Below, piece by piece: positions 52,505-61,804 of a stretch of DNA of 64,000 bases (within the stretch, counting starts at the first letter, position 1; each line of letters begins with the position of its first letter). Below the pieces are notes generated by a model, which was given only the letters and a program-made list of their open reading frames with translations, was not told where the DNA came from and searched no databases. The position numbers and the translations under genes were made by a program. This DNA is from JBALVT01 sp036961345 (GTDB taxonomy: Bacteria; Pseudomonadota; Gammaproteobacteria; Pseudomonadales; Halieaceae): contig JBALVT010000002.1 in the NCBI GenBank assembly GCA_036961345.1, forward strand, positions 23,978-87,977. The letters run 5' to 3'.

Positions 52505-54577
52505 ATGTCTAAACTACCCCCTTTTTACGCCCTGGCTCTATCGCTGATATCACCTACAGCCGCCGCCGACCATATAGAAGAAACCCTGGTTACCGCCAAC
52601 CACGACACCCGTAGTATTGATGTTAACTCTGCGCTAATTATTTCTTCGGACGCCGCACAGCTGCTGAAAAACGCACCGGGGGCCAACGTCAACGGCAACG
52701 GACCCCTCACAGGAATCCCACAGTACCGGGGCATGTACGGCTCGCGAGTGGCCACCTCAATGGACGGCAAACAGCTCGCGCCGGCTGGCCCGAACTGGAT
52801 GGATGCACCACTTTCCTATGCCGCGGCCGGCCAACTGGAATCTCTGGAACTCTACCGGGGGATAGCGCCCGTCAGTGTCGCCCAGGAATCCATTGGTGGT
52901 GCCATCGCGGTGACTACCAACAGAGGTAGCTTCACACCAAACGAACAATTGGAGCTCAGCGGAAATCTCATTGCCAATGGTCAGTCGGCAAACAACGGCA
53001 CGCACCTCAACGCCGCACTTTATCTCGCCAATAACACACATCGTTTAAAACTGGCTGCCATGACGGAATCGGCCAATGACATGGAATTCCCCGATGGCGA
53101 AATAACGCCCAGCGAATACGAACGCCAGCGCTATGATCTGGGTTACGGCTTCCAGAGCGGGCGACACACACTGCAGCTGGATTACACCTACTCTGACACC
53201 GGCGATACCGGTACAGCCGCGCTGCCCATGGATATAAAATACATAGAGGGCGATCTGTACAGTATGGGATACACTTTCGCCGCCTCTGACGATATAAATA
53301 TCGAAGCGAAGATATACGGTGCCGAACTGGATCACGGCATGACCAACTACCATTTGCGGGACGCACCACCAGCCCCGCGCTGGCGTCGCAATACAACTGG
53401 CACCGACAATTTCGGCGTTGAGATGCAGGCCAGAATCGAGGATGGGCAAGGCAGCTGGCTGTTGGGTTTCGACCATTTCGAGTCCGATCACGATTCAGAC
53501 ATAGACAACCCCAATAACCCGATGTTTTTTGTCACTAACTTCAATGCCGCAGAAAGGGAAGTGACAGGAGTATTTGTCGAACGAATTCACAATATCAACG
53601 ACCACTGGCGAGGAGAACTTGGACTTCGCTACAACCAGGTCAATATGGACGCAGGAGAAGTAGACGGCACCCCGGCCATGATGATGCCCCCTGCGCAGGC
53701 ACTGCGCGATGCATTCAATAACGCCGACAGAGACAAGACCGACAACAACACTGACCTGGTAGCCAAGCTTTGGTATTCCAGCAGTAAAACAACCAGCTGG
53801 TATGCCGGTATCGCGCAAAAGCATCGCTCACCTTCCTACCAGGAGCGCTACCTGTGGCTGCCGCTTGAAGCCACTGCGGGTCTGGCCGATGGCTTTACCT
53901 ATACCGGAAACATTGAACTGGATCCGGAAGTATCTCGCCAGATAGAAGCGGGGTTTGATTTCAATAATCAATCTTTCACCGTGTCACCGCGCATCTTCTA
54001 CAGCAAAGTGGATGATTACATTCAGGGTACACCCAGCGAGGTGGCGCCGGCTGTAATGTTTGTGCGGATGATGAACGCCAACAATGGCAGCAACAACCCC
54101 GATCCACTGCAATTTAACAATGTAGACGCCGAGCTGTACGGCATGGATCTGGATTGGGCATGGCAATTAAACAACCACTGGTCGCTGACCGGGATCGTGA
54201 ATTATGTGCGCGGAAAACGCGATGATATTGACGACAACCTCTACCGAATCGCACCGGCCAACACCAGCCTAAGCCTGAACTATTCAGCGGCTAACTGGGC
54301 GGGTAGTATCGAATCCGTACTGTATGCCAAACAGGATGAAGTGAGTGAAACCAATGCCGAAAAAGAGACGGCCGGTTACGGGCTAGTGAACATGCGCGGC
54401 AGCTGGCAGGCCCTTGAAGCGTTGCAATTGGCCGCGGGCGTGGACAATCTTTTCGATCAGGGCTACAAAAATCATCTTGGCGGCTACAACCGGGCGGCAA
54501 ATCCGGATGTATCAAAAGGCGAGCGCTTGCCCGGGTATGGGAGAAACGTATTTGTTCGGGTCAGTTATCATTTTTAG
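52505..54577 (+). CDS. TonB-dependent receptor, possibly metal/copper type
   Basis: A 690-residue receptor. ATG 52505 gives a signal peptide (to about TAAA) followed by IEETLVTANHD, a TonB-box-like segment. The plug reads RGMYGSRVATSMDGKQ...GPNWMDAPLSYA, an arrangement like the OprC/NosA copper-receptor group, and then ESIGGAIAVTTN. The barrel ends in VFVRVSYHF with the terminal Phe. A His/Met-containing loop (TPAMMMPPAQ) is notable. Copper is a tentative ligand only. An FNR-type box lies upstream. The frame extends to 52430, but those residues are not a leader. Confidence 0.82.
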   Translation: MSKLPPFYALALSLISPTAAADHIEETLVTANHDTRSIDVNSALIISSDAAQLLKNAPGANVNGNGPLTGIPQYRGMYGSRVATSMDGKQLAPAGPNWMDAPLSYAAAGQLESLELYRGIAPVSVAQESIGGAIAVTTNRGSFTPNEQLELSGNLIANGQSANNGTHLNAALYLANNTHRLKLAAMTESANDMEFPDGEITPSEYERQRYDLGYGFQSGRHTLQLDYTYSDTGDTGTAALPMDIKYIEGDLYSMGYTFAASDDINIEAKIYGAELDHGMTNYHLRDAPPAPRWRRNTTGTDNFGVEMQARIEDGQGSWLLGFDHFESDHDSDIDNPNNPMFFVTNFNAAEREVTGVFVERIHNINDHWRGELGLRYNQVNMDAGEVDGTPAMMMPPAQALRDAFNNADRDKTDNNTDLVAKLWYSSSKTTSWYAGIAQKHRSPSYQERYLWLPLEATAGLADGFTYTGNIELDPEVSRQIEAGFDFNNQSFTVSPRIFYSKVDDYIQGTPSEVAPAVMFVRMMNANNGSNNPDPLQFNNVDAELYGMDLDWAWQLNNHWSLTGIVNYVRGKRDDIDDNLYRIAPANTSLSLNYSAANWAGSIESVLYAKQDEVSETNAEKETAGYGLVNMRGSWQALEALQLAAGVDNLFDQGYKNHLGGYNRAANPDVSKGERLPGYGRNVFVRVSYHF

Positions 54578-54622
54578 ATATGTACCGGCCAGGTATCAGC
54601 CATGTCACTGATTATGACTATG

Positions 54623-55861
54623 TTATTTTTTGGCGCGGGAAGATGATTTCACACGAGTGCGCTTCTTGGCTTTTGTTTTTGTCCGGTTTGCACTCTTGCC
54701 TGAACGCTTGGCCAACCACTCCACCGACTCGGCCCACACAGCATTTTGGGCCTTGCTACCGATAATTACCCCCATGTGACCACCGGGCGCTATGCGAAAC
54801 TCTTTATCCTTCGATGCGACGATTTCAACACTCTGCTCGGCAATTTCCGGCGGCACGAGAATGTCGGTTTCGCCGGCGAATGCCAACAAGTTAGACTCAA
54901 TAGCGCTAAGGTCAGCAACCGAGTCGCCAAATTCTACCCGACCCTTGGCCAACTTATTCTCCCCTACAATTGTAGCTGCCATATCCTTCAATACGCCGCC
55001 GGGATACATCAACATATTATTCAGATAATCGGCTGTCGTGGAGTATGACTCAACATAATCCCGGTCAGAAAGTCGCGTTACCAGGTCCCAGTAGGTCGTA
55101 ACGCTGCCAACCGGGTCTGTCAGCTTGAATACCAGCGTGGTCATCCAGGGTGGCAATGACAAGCGCCCCGGGTCCAGTGTATTGAGCCGCAGATTGGAAT
55201 AATTACTGACCATTTGTGCGGGGCCATTGAGTGCCTGCGCGACACCTGCCACTCCGGCAACCGCACCACTGCCACTTTCCAGATCTATGGGGCTGGCCAC
55301 GGTAACAATGTTGCGAACGTGTTTATCCAGAACCTGACCCTGGTAAAACAGGCATAACAAACCACCCATACACCAACCCATCATGGATAAATCCTGAGCG
55401 CCGCTGTGCGTGCGAATCTTATCCAGAGCCGTACCCATCATGGTCAAGGAATAATCCTTTAACCCCAGGTGGCCGTGTTCTTTTTTGGGTTTGCCCCAGT
55501 CAATCAGATAAACCTTAAAACCGGAGGCTACCAGATAACGAACCAGGCTGCGCTGTGGCATCAGGTCGAAGGTTTCGGTGGTCACCCCAAGCGGTGGCAC
55601 CAGCACCAACGGCACAGCATGCTGTCTTTTTTTAATCGGCATTTTACTGCCGTCGGTCAACTCTATTTCGTGCTCATCGGGCAAGTCGTAATAGCGCACC
55701 GCCATGAGGTCACCGTCGTGCACCAGTTCAAACCAGGTGCGACCGGATTGAATCAGAGTATCGCGTTTAAACAACCAGTCGATGCCGTTTGCGGCCGTAC
55801 CCGACAATCGTCGGTTGAGCGCCAATCCCTGTTTGACCGCCTGTTTTGCAAGATTATTCAC
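54623..55861 (-). CDS. PhaC-like poly(3-hydroxyalkanoate) synthase family protein with basic tail
   Basis: An alpha/beta-hydrolase of 412 residues with the PHA synthase box GWCMGG (nucleophile Cys164), Asp333 in AGETDILVP and His362 in GGHMGVIIG, a complete catalytic triad. At about 385 residues of core it has the size of class III PhaC subunits, not of class I (about 590). The last 24 residues (389-412) are Lys/Arg/Ser-rich, like basic DNA- or granule-binding tails. GTG start, overlapping the upstream acyltransferase stop by 4 bp (GTGA), with GGAGG 4 nt ahead. It could make polymer or act as a hydrolase/acyltransferase. Confidence 0.8.
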   Translation of the reverse strand: MNNLAKQAVKQGLALNRRLSGTAANGIDWLFKRDTLIQSGRTWFELVHDGDLMAVRYYDLPDEHEIELTDGSKMPIKKRQHAVPLVLVPPLGVTTETFDLMPQRSLVRYLVASGFKVYLIDWGKPKKEHGHLGLKDYSLTMMGTALDKIRTHSGAQDLSMMGWCMGGLLCLFYQGQVLDKHVRNIVTVASPIDLESGSGAVAGVAGVAQALNGPAQMVSNYSNLRLNTLDPGRLSLPPWMTTLVFKLTDPVGSVTTYWDLVTRLSDRDYVESYSTTADYLNNMLMYPGGVLKDMAATIVGENKLAKGRVEFGDSVADLSAIESNLLAFAGETDILVPPEIAEQSVEIVASKDKEFRIAPGGHMGVIIGSKAQNAVWAESVEWLAKRSGKSANRTKTKAKKRTRVKSSSRAKK

Positions 55862-57243
55862 TGCGCCTCCTGGGCGAGTTGCAACAACTCTTCCAGATCA
55901 GTCAACGCCTTACCCACATAGACCGCCATCCGTTGCAGGTGTGGCAAGGTATCGCGCGCCCCGGTAAACCCGATATTTATCGTGCCGGCATAACTGACAC
56001 AGTCAACACTCAGTGCGGTGAACTGCATTAGCGGGCTCATTGGATAGATAGACTCGAGCCGAGCACCGTTAAAGTATTTGGGCCGCTCGGGGCCAGGCGT
56101 GTTTGACACACTCAGATTGAACAACGGCGGCACCAATCTACCCAGGGTAGGCATCTGGCTGGCATAGACGGGCGCGGCGCGCATCAGCACATAGGCGGTA
56201 ACAGCGGCGTCGGGCAAAGAAGCACGGTCCCGGCGCACTTCGGCCATGGATACCTTGATCGCATCCAACCTCGCCAGTGGATCGCCAATATGCGTGGCCA
56301 GCGCAACACGAAGACCGGCGATAGCATTGCCCGGCAACTTTTTGCTGCGCTCCTGCAAGGATACCGGCAGTGCCGCAACCAGCGATTCTTCCGGCAGCGC
56401 ATTGTATTCTTTGAAAAAGCGTCGCAAAGAACTGCCACACAGGTAAGCCAGGATTTCGTTCATTGTGCTGTCGGTGACCGCGGCCAGACGCTCAATTCGC
56501 TGCTGTTCAAATTGTTGAGTGGCAAAACGCCGCTGTGAATTAATGTGGCGGTTCAATGTTGACCGTGGCGTGCCGGAGGGCAGCAGAAAACTGCCATCAT
56601 CTCCGCGCTTGAAAGTATTGCGAAAAAACCCGCTGACAGCTTTGCCAACAGAGGCAGCAGTGTCCAGCCCAGTGGATAACACGTCATTTTGGCCTTCTTC
56701 CTCGCTCCGCTCCTCTGCGTGTAATGGCTGCTCCCATAAGGGCAACATATTTCGCGCCCTGGCACTGTCTGATAACGCCGACAACGCCAGGGAAATACCG
56801 TTTACATTGTCGATCAAGGCGTGATGAACTTTTAGGTAAAAAGCGAAACGGTTTCGCTCCAACCCTTCAATCAAATGGAACTCCCACAGCGGCCTGCCTC
56901 GATCCAGAGGATGACTGTGCAGGCGCGATACCATGACACCGAGTTCACGTTCGCCGCCGGGGCGCGGCAGCGCGGAGTGCCGAAAATGATAGTCCAGGTC
57001 GAAGTCCGTCTCTTCCACCAATCGCTGACCCAATGAAGAACCGCTTTTATCGTGCAGCCGATAATTCCAGGGGGCGGCCAAATTGCCGGATACACGCGCG
57101 TCTTCCGACCACTTACTCAGGTAATTTGACGGGGCGTTCCGCGGCTTTTGAAAGGTAGCCAGAACGCCTACATGCATCGGCGTGTCTGCTGACTCCATCA
57201 TGAGCCAGATAGCATCCAACGGTTTGATACGCGCAGTTACCAT
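55858..57243 (-). CDS. Wax ester synthase/diacylglycerol acyltransferase (WS/DGAT family)
   Basis: Esterifies long-chain alcohols or diacylglycerol with acyl-CoA for storage lipid. The 461 residues match the family. The start DAIWLMMESADTPMHVG, PLDRGRPLWEFHLIEGL and the active-site motif HHALIDN (His140-Asn146) are visible. The canonical motif is HHxxxDG, so the last Gly is Asn here, while the key His141 and Asp145 are kept. The C-terminal domain with NVPGP-type SNTPGPERPKYF follows. It is translationally coupled to the PhaC-like gene. Confidence 0.86.
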   Translation of the reverse strand: MVTARIKPLDAIWLMMESADTPMHVGVLATFQKPRNAPSNYLSKWSEDARVSGNLAAPWNYRLHDKSGSSLGQRLVEETDFDLDYHFRHSALPRPGGERELGVMVSRLHSHPLDRGRPLWEFHLIEGLERNRFAFYLKVHHALIDNVNGISLALSALSDSARARNMLPLWEQPLHAEERSEEEGQNDVLSTGLDTAASVGKAVSGFFRNTFKRGDDGSFLLPSGTPRSTLNRHINSQRRFATQQFEQQRIERLAAVTDSTMNEILAYLCGSSLRRFFKEYNALPEESLVAALPVSLQERSKKLPGNAIAGLRVALATHIGDPLARLDAIKVSMAEVRRDRASLPDAAVTAYVLMRAAPVYASQMPTLGRLVPPLFNLSVSNTPGPERPKYFNGARLESIYPMSPLMQFTALSVDCVSYAGTINIGFTGARDTLPHLQRMAVYVGKALTDLEELLQLAQEAQ

Positions 57244-57299
57244 AGAGTTGCAGACCCGGGGAAATGTCCTTTAATCATAGCAAAGACAGAGATACCCGA

Positions 57300-58859
57300 C
57301 TAAAACAAGGTCGGGACGACGGCATCTATCAAATGTGGCCCCGGTGTATTGAGCGCCGCTTCCAGCTGCGCATTGAACTCTTCCGCCGTGGTAGCCCTTG
57401 ATGCCGACACCCCCATACCGTTGGCGATATTCACAAAGTTCATATCCGGGCTACCAATGTCCAGTGTGCTGGCCGCCTTCGGACCAGGCACTCCGCCTCG
57501 GGCGCCAGTGCGGCTAAATTCCAATTCGAGGATGCTGTATTTCCGGTTGTTGTAGATGATTACAGTGACATCGAGATTTTCACGCGCCATGGTCCACAAA
57601 GACTGAATGGTGTACATGGCCGAGCCATCACCTTCCACGCAAATCACTTTGCGATCCGGGCAGGCAATCGCCGCCCCCACAGCAGCGGGTAAACCCCAGC
57701 CTATACTGCCCCCGGTAAGGTTTAACCAATCGTGCGCGCGGGCCTTGCCGGTTTGCGGAAAAAGAGGCATTCCCGAAGTCGCAGCTTCATCGACGATAAT
57801 GGCATTTTCCGGCATGAAATGCGCCAGGGCCTGTGCGGCGGAATTGACATCAAGCGCACCGCTGGGCACATCAGGTATCACCAACGGATAGAGATCGGGC
57901 TCCAGGTCAGCAGCCTCAAATCGATTAACCAGATCTGTCAGCAGTTGCTCTATGTCATCGTTTGGACCGGCCAGTAAGGTCTCCTCACACTGATCCGGGG
58001 CAATCACACTGGGTACGTTGGGATAGGCAAAAAAGGATACAGGTGCCGCGGCAGCAATCAGAATCAAGTGGTCCAGATCCTTGATATGGTCAATGGCAAG
58101 CTCTGCCAGATAAGGCAGACGCTCTATCACCGCTCTGCCCGCGCCTCTGGCCAATCGGGTCGGAAATACGTCGGTACAAATTCTGGCGCCAGTGGCCTTG
58201 GCGATCTGGCCGAGCATAAGTCCCTGCTCGGCACTGATATTGCGCCCACCGATCATAATCATACAGTTCTTGCCAGAGCGCAGCTTGGCGACTGCGTCGT
58301 CAATAAGACTGGCTGATACCTGGGCAGGCGGCGGAATCACGACGGCCGGTTCCGCACCATTGGGGTTATCACTCCAGGACACGTCTGCCGGCAGCATCAA
58401 GGTAGCGACCTGCCCGAAACCTGCCTGGCGAATGGCCTCGGCAGTATCCCTGGCGATATCTTCGGGGGCTTTTGAGGTGTGCACCCAGTGCGACATCGGC
58501 CCGGCAATGCCTTCAATGTCAGCCGTTAGCGGTGCGTCGTACTCCAGGTGGTAGGTAGCATGGTCGCCGACAATATTCACCACCGGTACATGCCCTTTCT
58601 TGGCGTTATGCAGGTTTGCCAAGGCATTGCCCAGCCCGGGCCCAAGATGCAACAGGGTTGAGGCAGGCTTGCCCGCCATGCGGGCGTAGCCATCGGCGGC
58701 ACCACTTAACACCCCCTCGAATAGGCACAGCACACAACGCATACCCTCGACCTCATCAAGCGCGGCCACAAAGTGCATTTCAGACGTGCCGGGATTGGTA
58801 AAACACACCTCAATGTCATTGTTTATAAGGGTTGTTAAAAGACTCTCAGCACCATTCAT
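57300..58859 (-). CDS. Thiamine-diphosphate enzyme, acetolactate synthase/benzoylformate decarboxylase-like
   Basis: A three-domain ThDP enzyme of about 520 residues. The catalytic Glu is in CFTNPGTSEMHFV, and the ThDP/Mg motif is GDGSAMYTIQSLWTMARENLDVTVIIYNN in parts (GDGS...NN). The middle domain lacks an obvious FAD motif. The family cannot be told apart further: acetolactate synthase, oxalyl-CoA or benzoylformate decarboxylase-like. Of two in-frame ATGs, 58865 sits 3 nt and 58859 sits 9 nt after GGAG, so 58859 is preferred. No regulatory small subunit (ilvH) is near, which argues against a biosynthetic ALS. Confidence 0.8.
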   Translation of the reverse strand: MNGAESLLTTLINNDIEVCFTNPGTSEMHFVAALDEVEGMRCVLCLFEGVLSGAADGYARMAGKPASTLLHLGPGLGNALANLHNAKKGHVPVVNIVGDHATYHLEYDAPLTADIEGIAGPMSHWVHTSKAPEDIARDTAEAIRQAGFGQVATLMLPADVSWSDNPNGAEPAVVIPPPAQVSASLIDDAVAKLRSGKNCMIMIGGRNISAEQGLMLGQIAKATGARICTDVFPTRLARGAGRAVIERLPYLAELAIDHIKDLDHLILIAAAAPVSFFAYPNVPSVIAPDQCEETLLAGPNDDIEQLLTDLVNRFEAADLEPDLYPLVIPDVPSGALDVNSAAQALAHFMPENAIIVDEAATSGMPLFPQTGKARAHDWLNLTGGSIGWGLPAAVGAAIACPDRKVICVEGDGSAMYTIQSLWTMARENLDVTVIIYNNRKYSILELEFSRTGARGGVPGPKAASTLDIGSPDMNFVNIANGMGVSASRATTAEEFNAQLEAALNTPGPHLIDAVVPTLF

Positions 58860-58912
58860 GTACATGTACTCCAGAAAAAACAGGGGGATCAGCTTGAATA
58901 ACGATTATATAA

Positions 58913-58929
58913 TGGCATTAATTATGCCA
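58913..58929. promoter_or_regulatory. Inverted repeat, candidate operator
   Basis: TGGCAT-TAATT-ATGCCA, 6-bp arms with a 5-bp centre, about 50 bp upstream of the ThDP enzyme and 150 bp upstream of the divergent SDR. AT-rich -10-like sequences (TATAAT at 58908-58913 on +, and 58904-58909 on -) overlap or adjoin it. No good -35 is visible. Confidence 0.45.
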
Positions 58930-59078
58930 AATCTGAAACAGTGTGTCTGTATAACATTATAGGATAAACTCTTGGCCGAAACCCAAGCAAGCTGGATTCT
59001 TGAACAGTTCGCTATACCCAGCACCATACCGGGCCCGTTCCGGTTTATCAGCGACCCAACCGCACAGGAGTAACTCCC

Positions 59079-59843
59079 ATGAAACCCGTTTGTTTAGTTA
59101 TAGGCGCAGGGGCCGGTATTGGCGGCACGACCGGCAAGCGGTTCGCCGCCGAGGGCTATCACGCCGTATTGTGTCGACGCAGCGACGAAGAGGGCCTCAA
59201 CGCAATGGTGGCCGACATACAAGCACAGGGCGGTGATGCTACAGGCCACCTCCTGAATGCCATTGAAGAGGGTGCCATCGAGGATGTGATTACCGCCACC
59301 GAACGCGACATTGGTCCGATTGAAGTCGTGGTTTTCAATCTTGGCGCCCAGATTGGTGACCGGAACCTCAAAGATACTTCAAGCAAAGCTTTTGAAAGGT
59401 GCTGGCAAATGGCCACCTTCAGCCTGTTCCGAGTGGCGTCAACCTTGTGCCCACTCATGGAAGCACGCGGTAAAGGTACCTTTCTTATTACCTCTGCAAC
59501 AGCAGCCGTTAGAGGTAATGCCGGGCAACATGCCCACGCAGCAGCGATGGGCGGCCGACGAATGTTGTGCCAGTCACTGAATGCGGAATTTGGCCCCAAG
59601 GGCATTCACATTGCCCACATCCTTATAGACGGCGCCGTTGATGCACCGGACACGCTTGGAAAAATGCTCGGTGCAGAACAATTCGAGGCGCTGCGAGAGA
59701 GTCGCGGCAAGGAAAATGACGGGCTCATGTTGCCGGAAAAAGTCGCGGAAACCTATCTGCACCTCGCCGGGCAACATCGCTCTACCTGGACCCACGAAAT
59801 GGACCTGAGGTCTTTTGGCGATCGACCCTGGTGGAACCACTAA
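59079..59843 (+). CDS. SDR-fold protein without the catalytic Tyr and Lys
   Basis: A 254-residue Rossmann protein beginning CLVIGAGAGIGGTTGKRFAAEG, with a dinucleotide-binding loop, and Ser139 in LITSATAA. Where the SDR motif YxxxK belongs, the sequence reads HAAAM (His153, Met157). The rest of the helix (RRMLCQSLNAEFGPKGIHIAH) aligns well, so this is a real family member with changed chemistry, not a frameshift. It may be a non-catalytic or differently acting relative. Followed 57 bp later by an aldo/keto reductase. Confidence 0.8.
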   Translation: MKPVCLVIGAGAGIGGTTGKRFAAEGYHAVLCRRSDEEGLNAMVADIQAQGGDATGHLLNAIEEGAIEDVITATERDIGPIEVVVFNLGAQIGDRNLKDTSSKAFERCWQMATFSLFRVASTLCPLMEARGKGTFLITSATAAVRGNAGQHAHAAAMGGRRMLCQSLNAEFGPKGIHIAHILIDGAVDAPDTLGKMLGAEQFEALRESRGKENDGLMLPEKVAETYLHLAGQHRSTWTHEMDLRSFGDRPWWNH

Positions 59844-59900
59844 GATAACGACATCGCCACAACGATGTTCTCCCCTAATTACTAAAGGACCTGATTGAAC

Positions 59901-60869
59901 ATGGAATACCGCAAACTTGGCATCTCCGGCCTGAAACTCTCCGAACTATCCTTTGGCTCCTGGGTAACCTTTAATAAACAGGTCGACTCTAAACTGGCAG
60001 AGCGCATGTTCGGCACCTGTTTCGACGCCGGCATCAATTTTTTCGATAACGCCGAAGGTTATGAACGAGGCGGTTCAGAAATCGTCATGGGCAAGGCACT
60101 TAAAGCACTGGGTCGCCGGCGAGACAGCTACTGTGTTTCCAGCAAGGTATTTTTTGGAGCCGTGGAAAACCCGGGCCCAACCCAGCACGGGCTCAGTCGC
60201 AAACATGTCACCGAAGCCTGCCATCAGGCCATGGAGCGCCTGCAGGTGGATTACCTGGATCTTTACCTGTGCCACCGCGCTGACCCTGACACCCCTATTG
60301 GCGAAACGGTCTCGGCCATGCACAACCTGGTCACCCAGGGAAAGGTGCTGTACTGGGGTACCTCGGAGTGGAGTGCGCAGGAGATCACCGAGGCCTACGA
60401 GTTTGCAAAAGAAAACAACCTGACTCCACCCACCATGGAACAGCCCCAGTACAACCTGCTCGACAGGGAGCGCTTTGAGGTTGAGTACGCGCCAGTGTTC
60501 GAAAAATATGGCATGGGCACGACAACCTGGTCGCCCCTGGCTTCCGGTGCACTTACTGGTAAATATCTTGAGGGCATCCCGGACGGTTCCAGAGCAACTC
60601 TTGAAGGCTATGGCTGGCTACGCAAAAGTATGGTGGAATCCGATCGCGGCCAGGAACGCATGCAGCAGGTGGCCAAATTGCAGCCAATCGCTCAAGAGTT
60701 GGGTACTTCAATGTCAAAACTGGCGATCGCCTGGTGTTTATTGAACCCGAATGTATCAACTGTGATACTCGGCGCATCCCGGGTTGAACAGCTGGAAGAA
60801 AATCTGCTAGCACTGGAAGTTCTGCCATTGCTCACCGAAGAGATACAGGCTCGGCTGGCAGAGATTTGA
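59901..60869 (+). CDS. Aldo/keto reductase
   Basis: A (beta/alpha)8 NADPH-dependent reductase of 322 residues. The catalytic tetrad is visible: Asp49 and Tyr54 (FFDNAEGYERG), Lys82 (VSSKVFFG) and His125 (LYLCHRADP). GxYxRG-type and cofactor-binding LGASRVEQLEENL motifs put it near the voltage-gated K-channel beta/YghZ branch (AKR6/14 type). ATG 59901 is preferred to an in-frame TTG at 59895. Function in this cluster is unknown. Confidence 0.88.
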   Translation: MEYRKLGISGLKLSELSFGSWVTFNKQVDSKLAERMFGTCFDAGINFFDNAEGYERGGSEIVMGKALKALGRRRDSYCVSSKVFFGAVENPGPTQHGLSRKHVTEACHQAMERLQVDYLDLYLCHRADPDTPIGETVSAMHNLVTQGKVLYWGTSEWSAQEITEAYEFAKENNLTPPTMEQPQYNLLDRERFEVEYAPVFEKYGMGTTTWSPLASGALTGKYLEGIPDGSRATLEGYGWLRKSMVESDRGQERMQQVAKLQPIAQELGTSMSKLAIAWCLLNPNVSTVILGASRVEQLEENLLALEVLPLLTEEIQARLAEI

Positions 60870-60879
60870 CATCACCCCG

Positions 60880-61770
60880 TTGCCAACTTCATGTGTGCCA
60901 AAGGGAATAACAATCGACAGGCTCATATACCTTGTTTGCTCATCGATGATGGCACTATTTCTTGGTGCATGCGGCATGGGCACAGTGACGGTTTCTGGCA
61001 ATCCGGCAACGGATAAGTCGGCGGGCACGCCGCAGGCTAAAGTAGTATTCCTGGCCGGAAAAGACAGCCACGGGCCCTTGGCACACGAACACGAAGCGGG
61101 CTCAAAATTGCTCGCCAAGGCACTGCGGGAACAGCAGCCCGGCTTTGAAACAGTCAATGTCTATGGCGGTTGGCCGCGCGATGAAGCAATTTTCAGTGAT
61201 GTGGATGCAGTGGTTTTATACTGCGATGGAGGCAGCGGTCATCTGATCAACGAGCACCTGGATAGTTTCAATGAGCTTGTCGAACGCGGCGTCGGCGTGG
61301 TCGCCTTGCACTACTGCGTGGAAGTGCCTCGAGAAAGTCCCTCGGCAGATGCCCTGCTCGGCGCGATTGGTGGCTATTTTGAAACGGAATGGTCAGTAAA
61401 CCCCCATTGGGAAGCCCATTTTACGACCTTGCCTGAACACCCAATAAGCTGGGGCGTAAAACCCTTCGACATGCTGGACGAGTGGTATTTTAATATGCGC
61501 TTTGTACCTGATCGGGCCGGCGTAACACCTATACTAAGCGCTATCGCCCCCGATCATACAATGGAGCGCAGCAACGGCGCTCACAGCGGCAATGACGCCG
61601 TGCGCAAACTGGTAGCTGCAAAGGTACCGCAGGTCACCGCGTGGGCCTATGAACGTAAAGATGGCAGTCGCGGCTTCGGGTTCACTGGCGGTCATTTTCA
61701 CGCCAACTGGCAAGATGACAATGCTCGCAACCTGGTGCTCAATGCGATTGTCTGGAGCACAGATAACTAA
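60880..61770 (+). CDS. ThuA-like domain lipoprotein
   Basis: A 296-residue protein with a leader ending in LGAC at about residues 28-31, a lipobox (signal peptidase II site), so probably membrane-anchored. The rest is a ThuA/glutamine-amidotransferase-like fold (VVFLAGKDSHGPLAHEHEAGSKLLAKAL; VVALHYCVEVP; GFTGGHFHANW). ThuA-type proteins are linked to trehalose or sugar oxidation and to large polymer-degradation loci; no catalytic reaction is established. The start is uncertain: TTG 60880 or GTG 60895, with no ATG before the leader. Confidence 0.8.
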   Translation: MPTSCVPKGITIDRLIYLVCSSMMALFLGACGMGTVTVSGNPATDKSAGTPQAKVVFLAGKDSHGPLAHEHEAGSKLLAKALREQQPGFETVNVYGGWPRDEAIFSDVDAVVLYCDGGSGHLINEHLDSFNELVERGVGVVALHYCVEVPRESPSADALLGAIGGYFETEWSVNPHWEAHFTTLPEHPISWGVKPFDMLDEWYFNMRFVPDRAGVTPILSAIAPDHTMERSNGAHSGNDAVRKLVAAKVPQVTAWAYERKDGSRGFGFTGGHFHANWQDDNARNLVLNAIVWSTDN

Positions 61771-61804
61771 GTGTTGTACCAAGGGGTTTGATCGCAGGCC
61801 AGGG

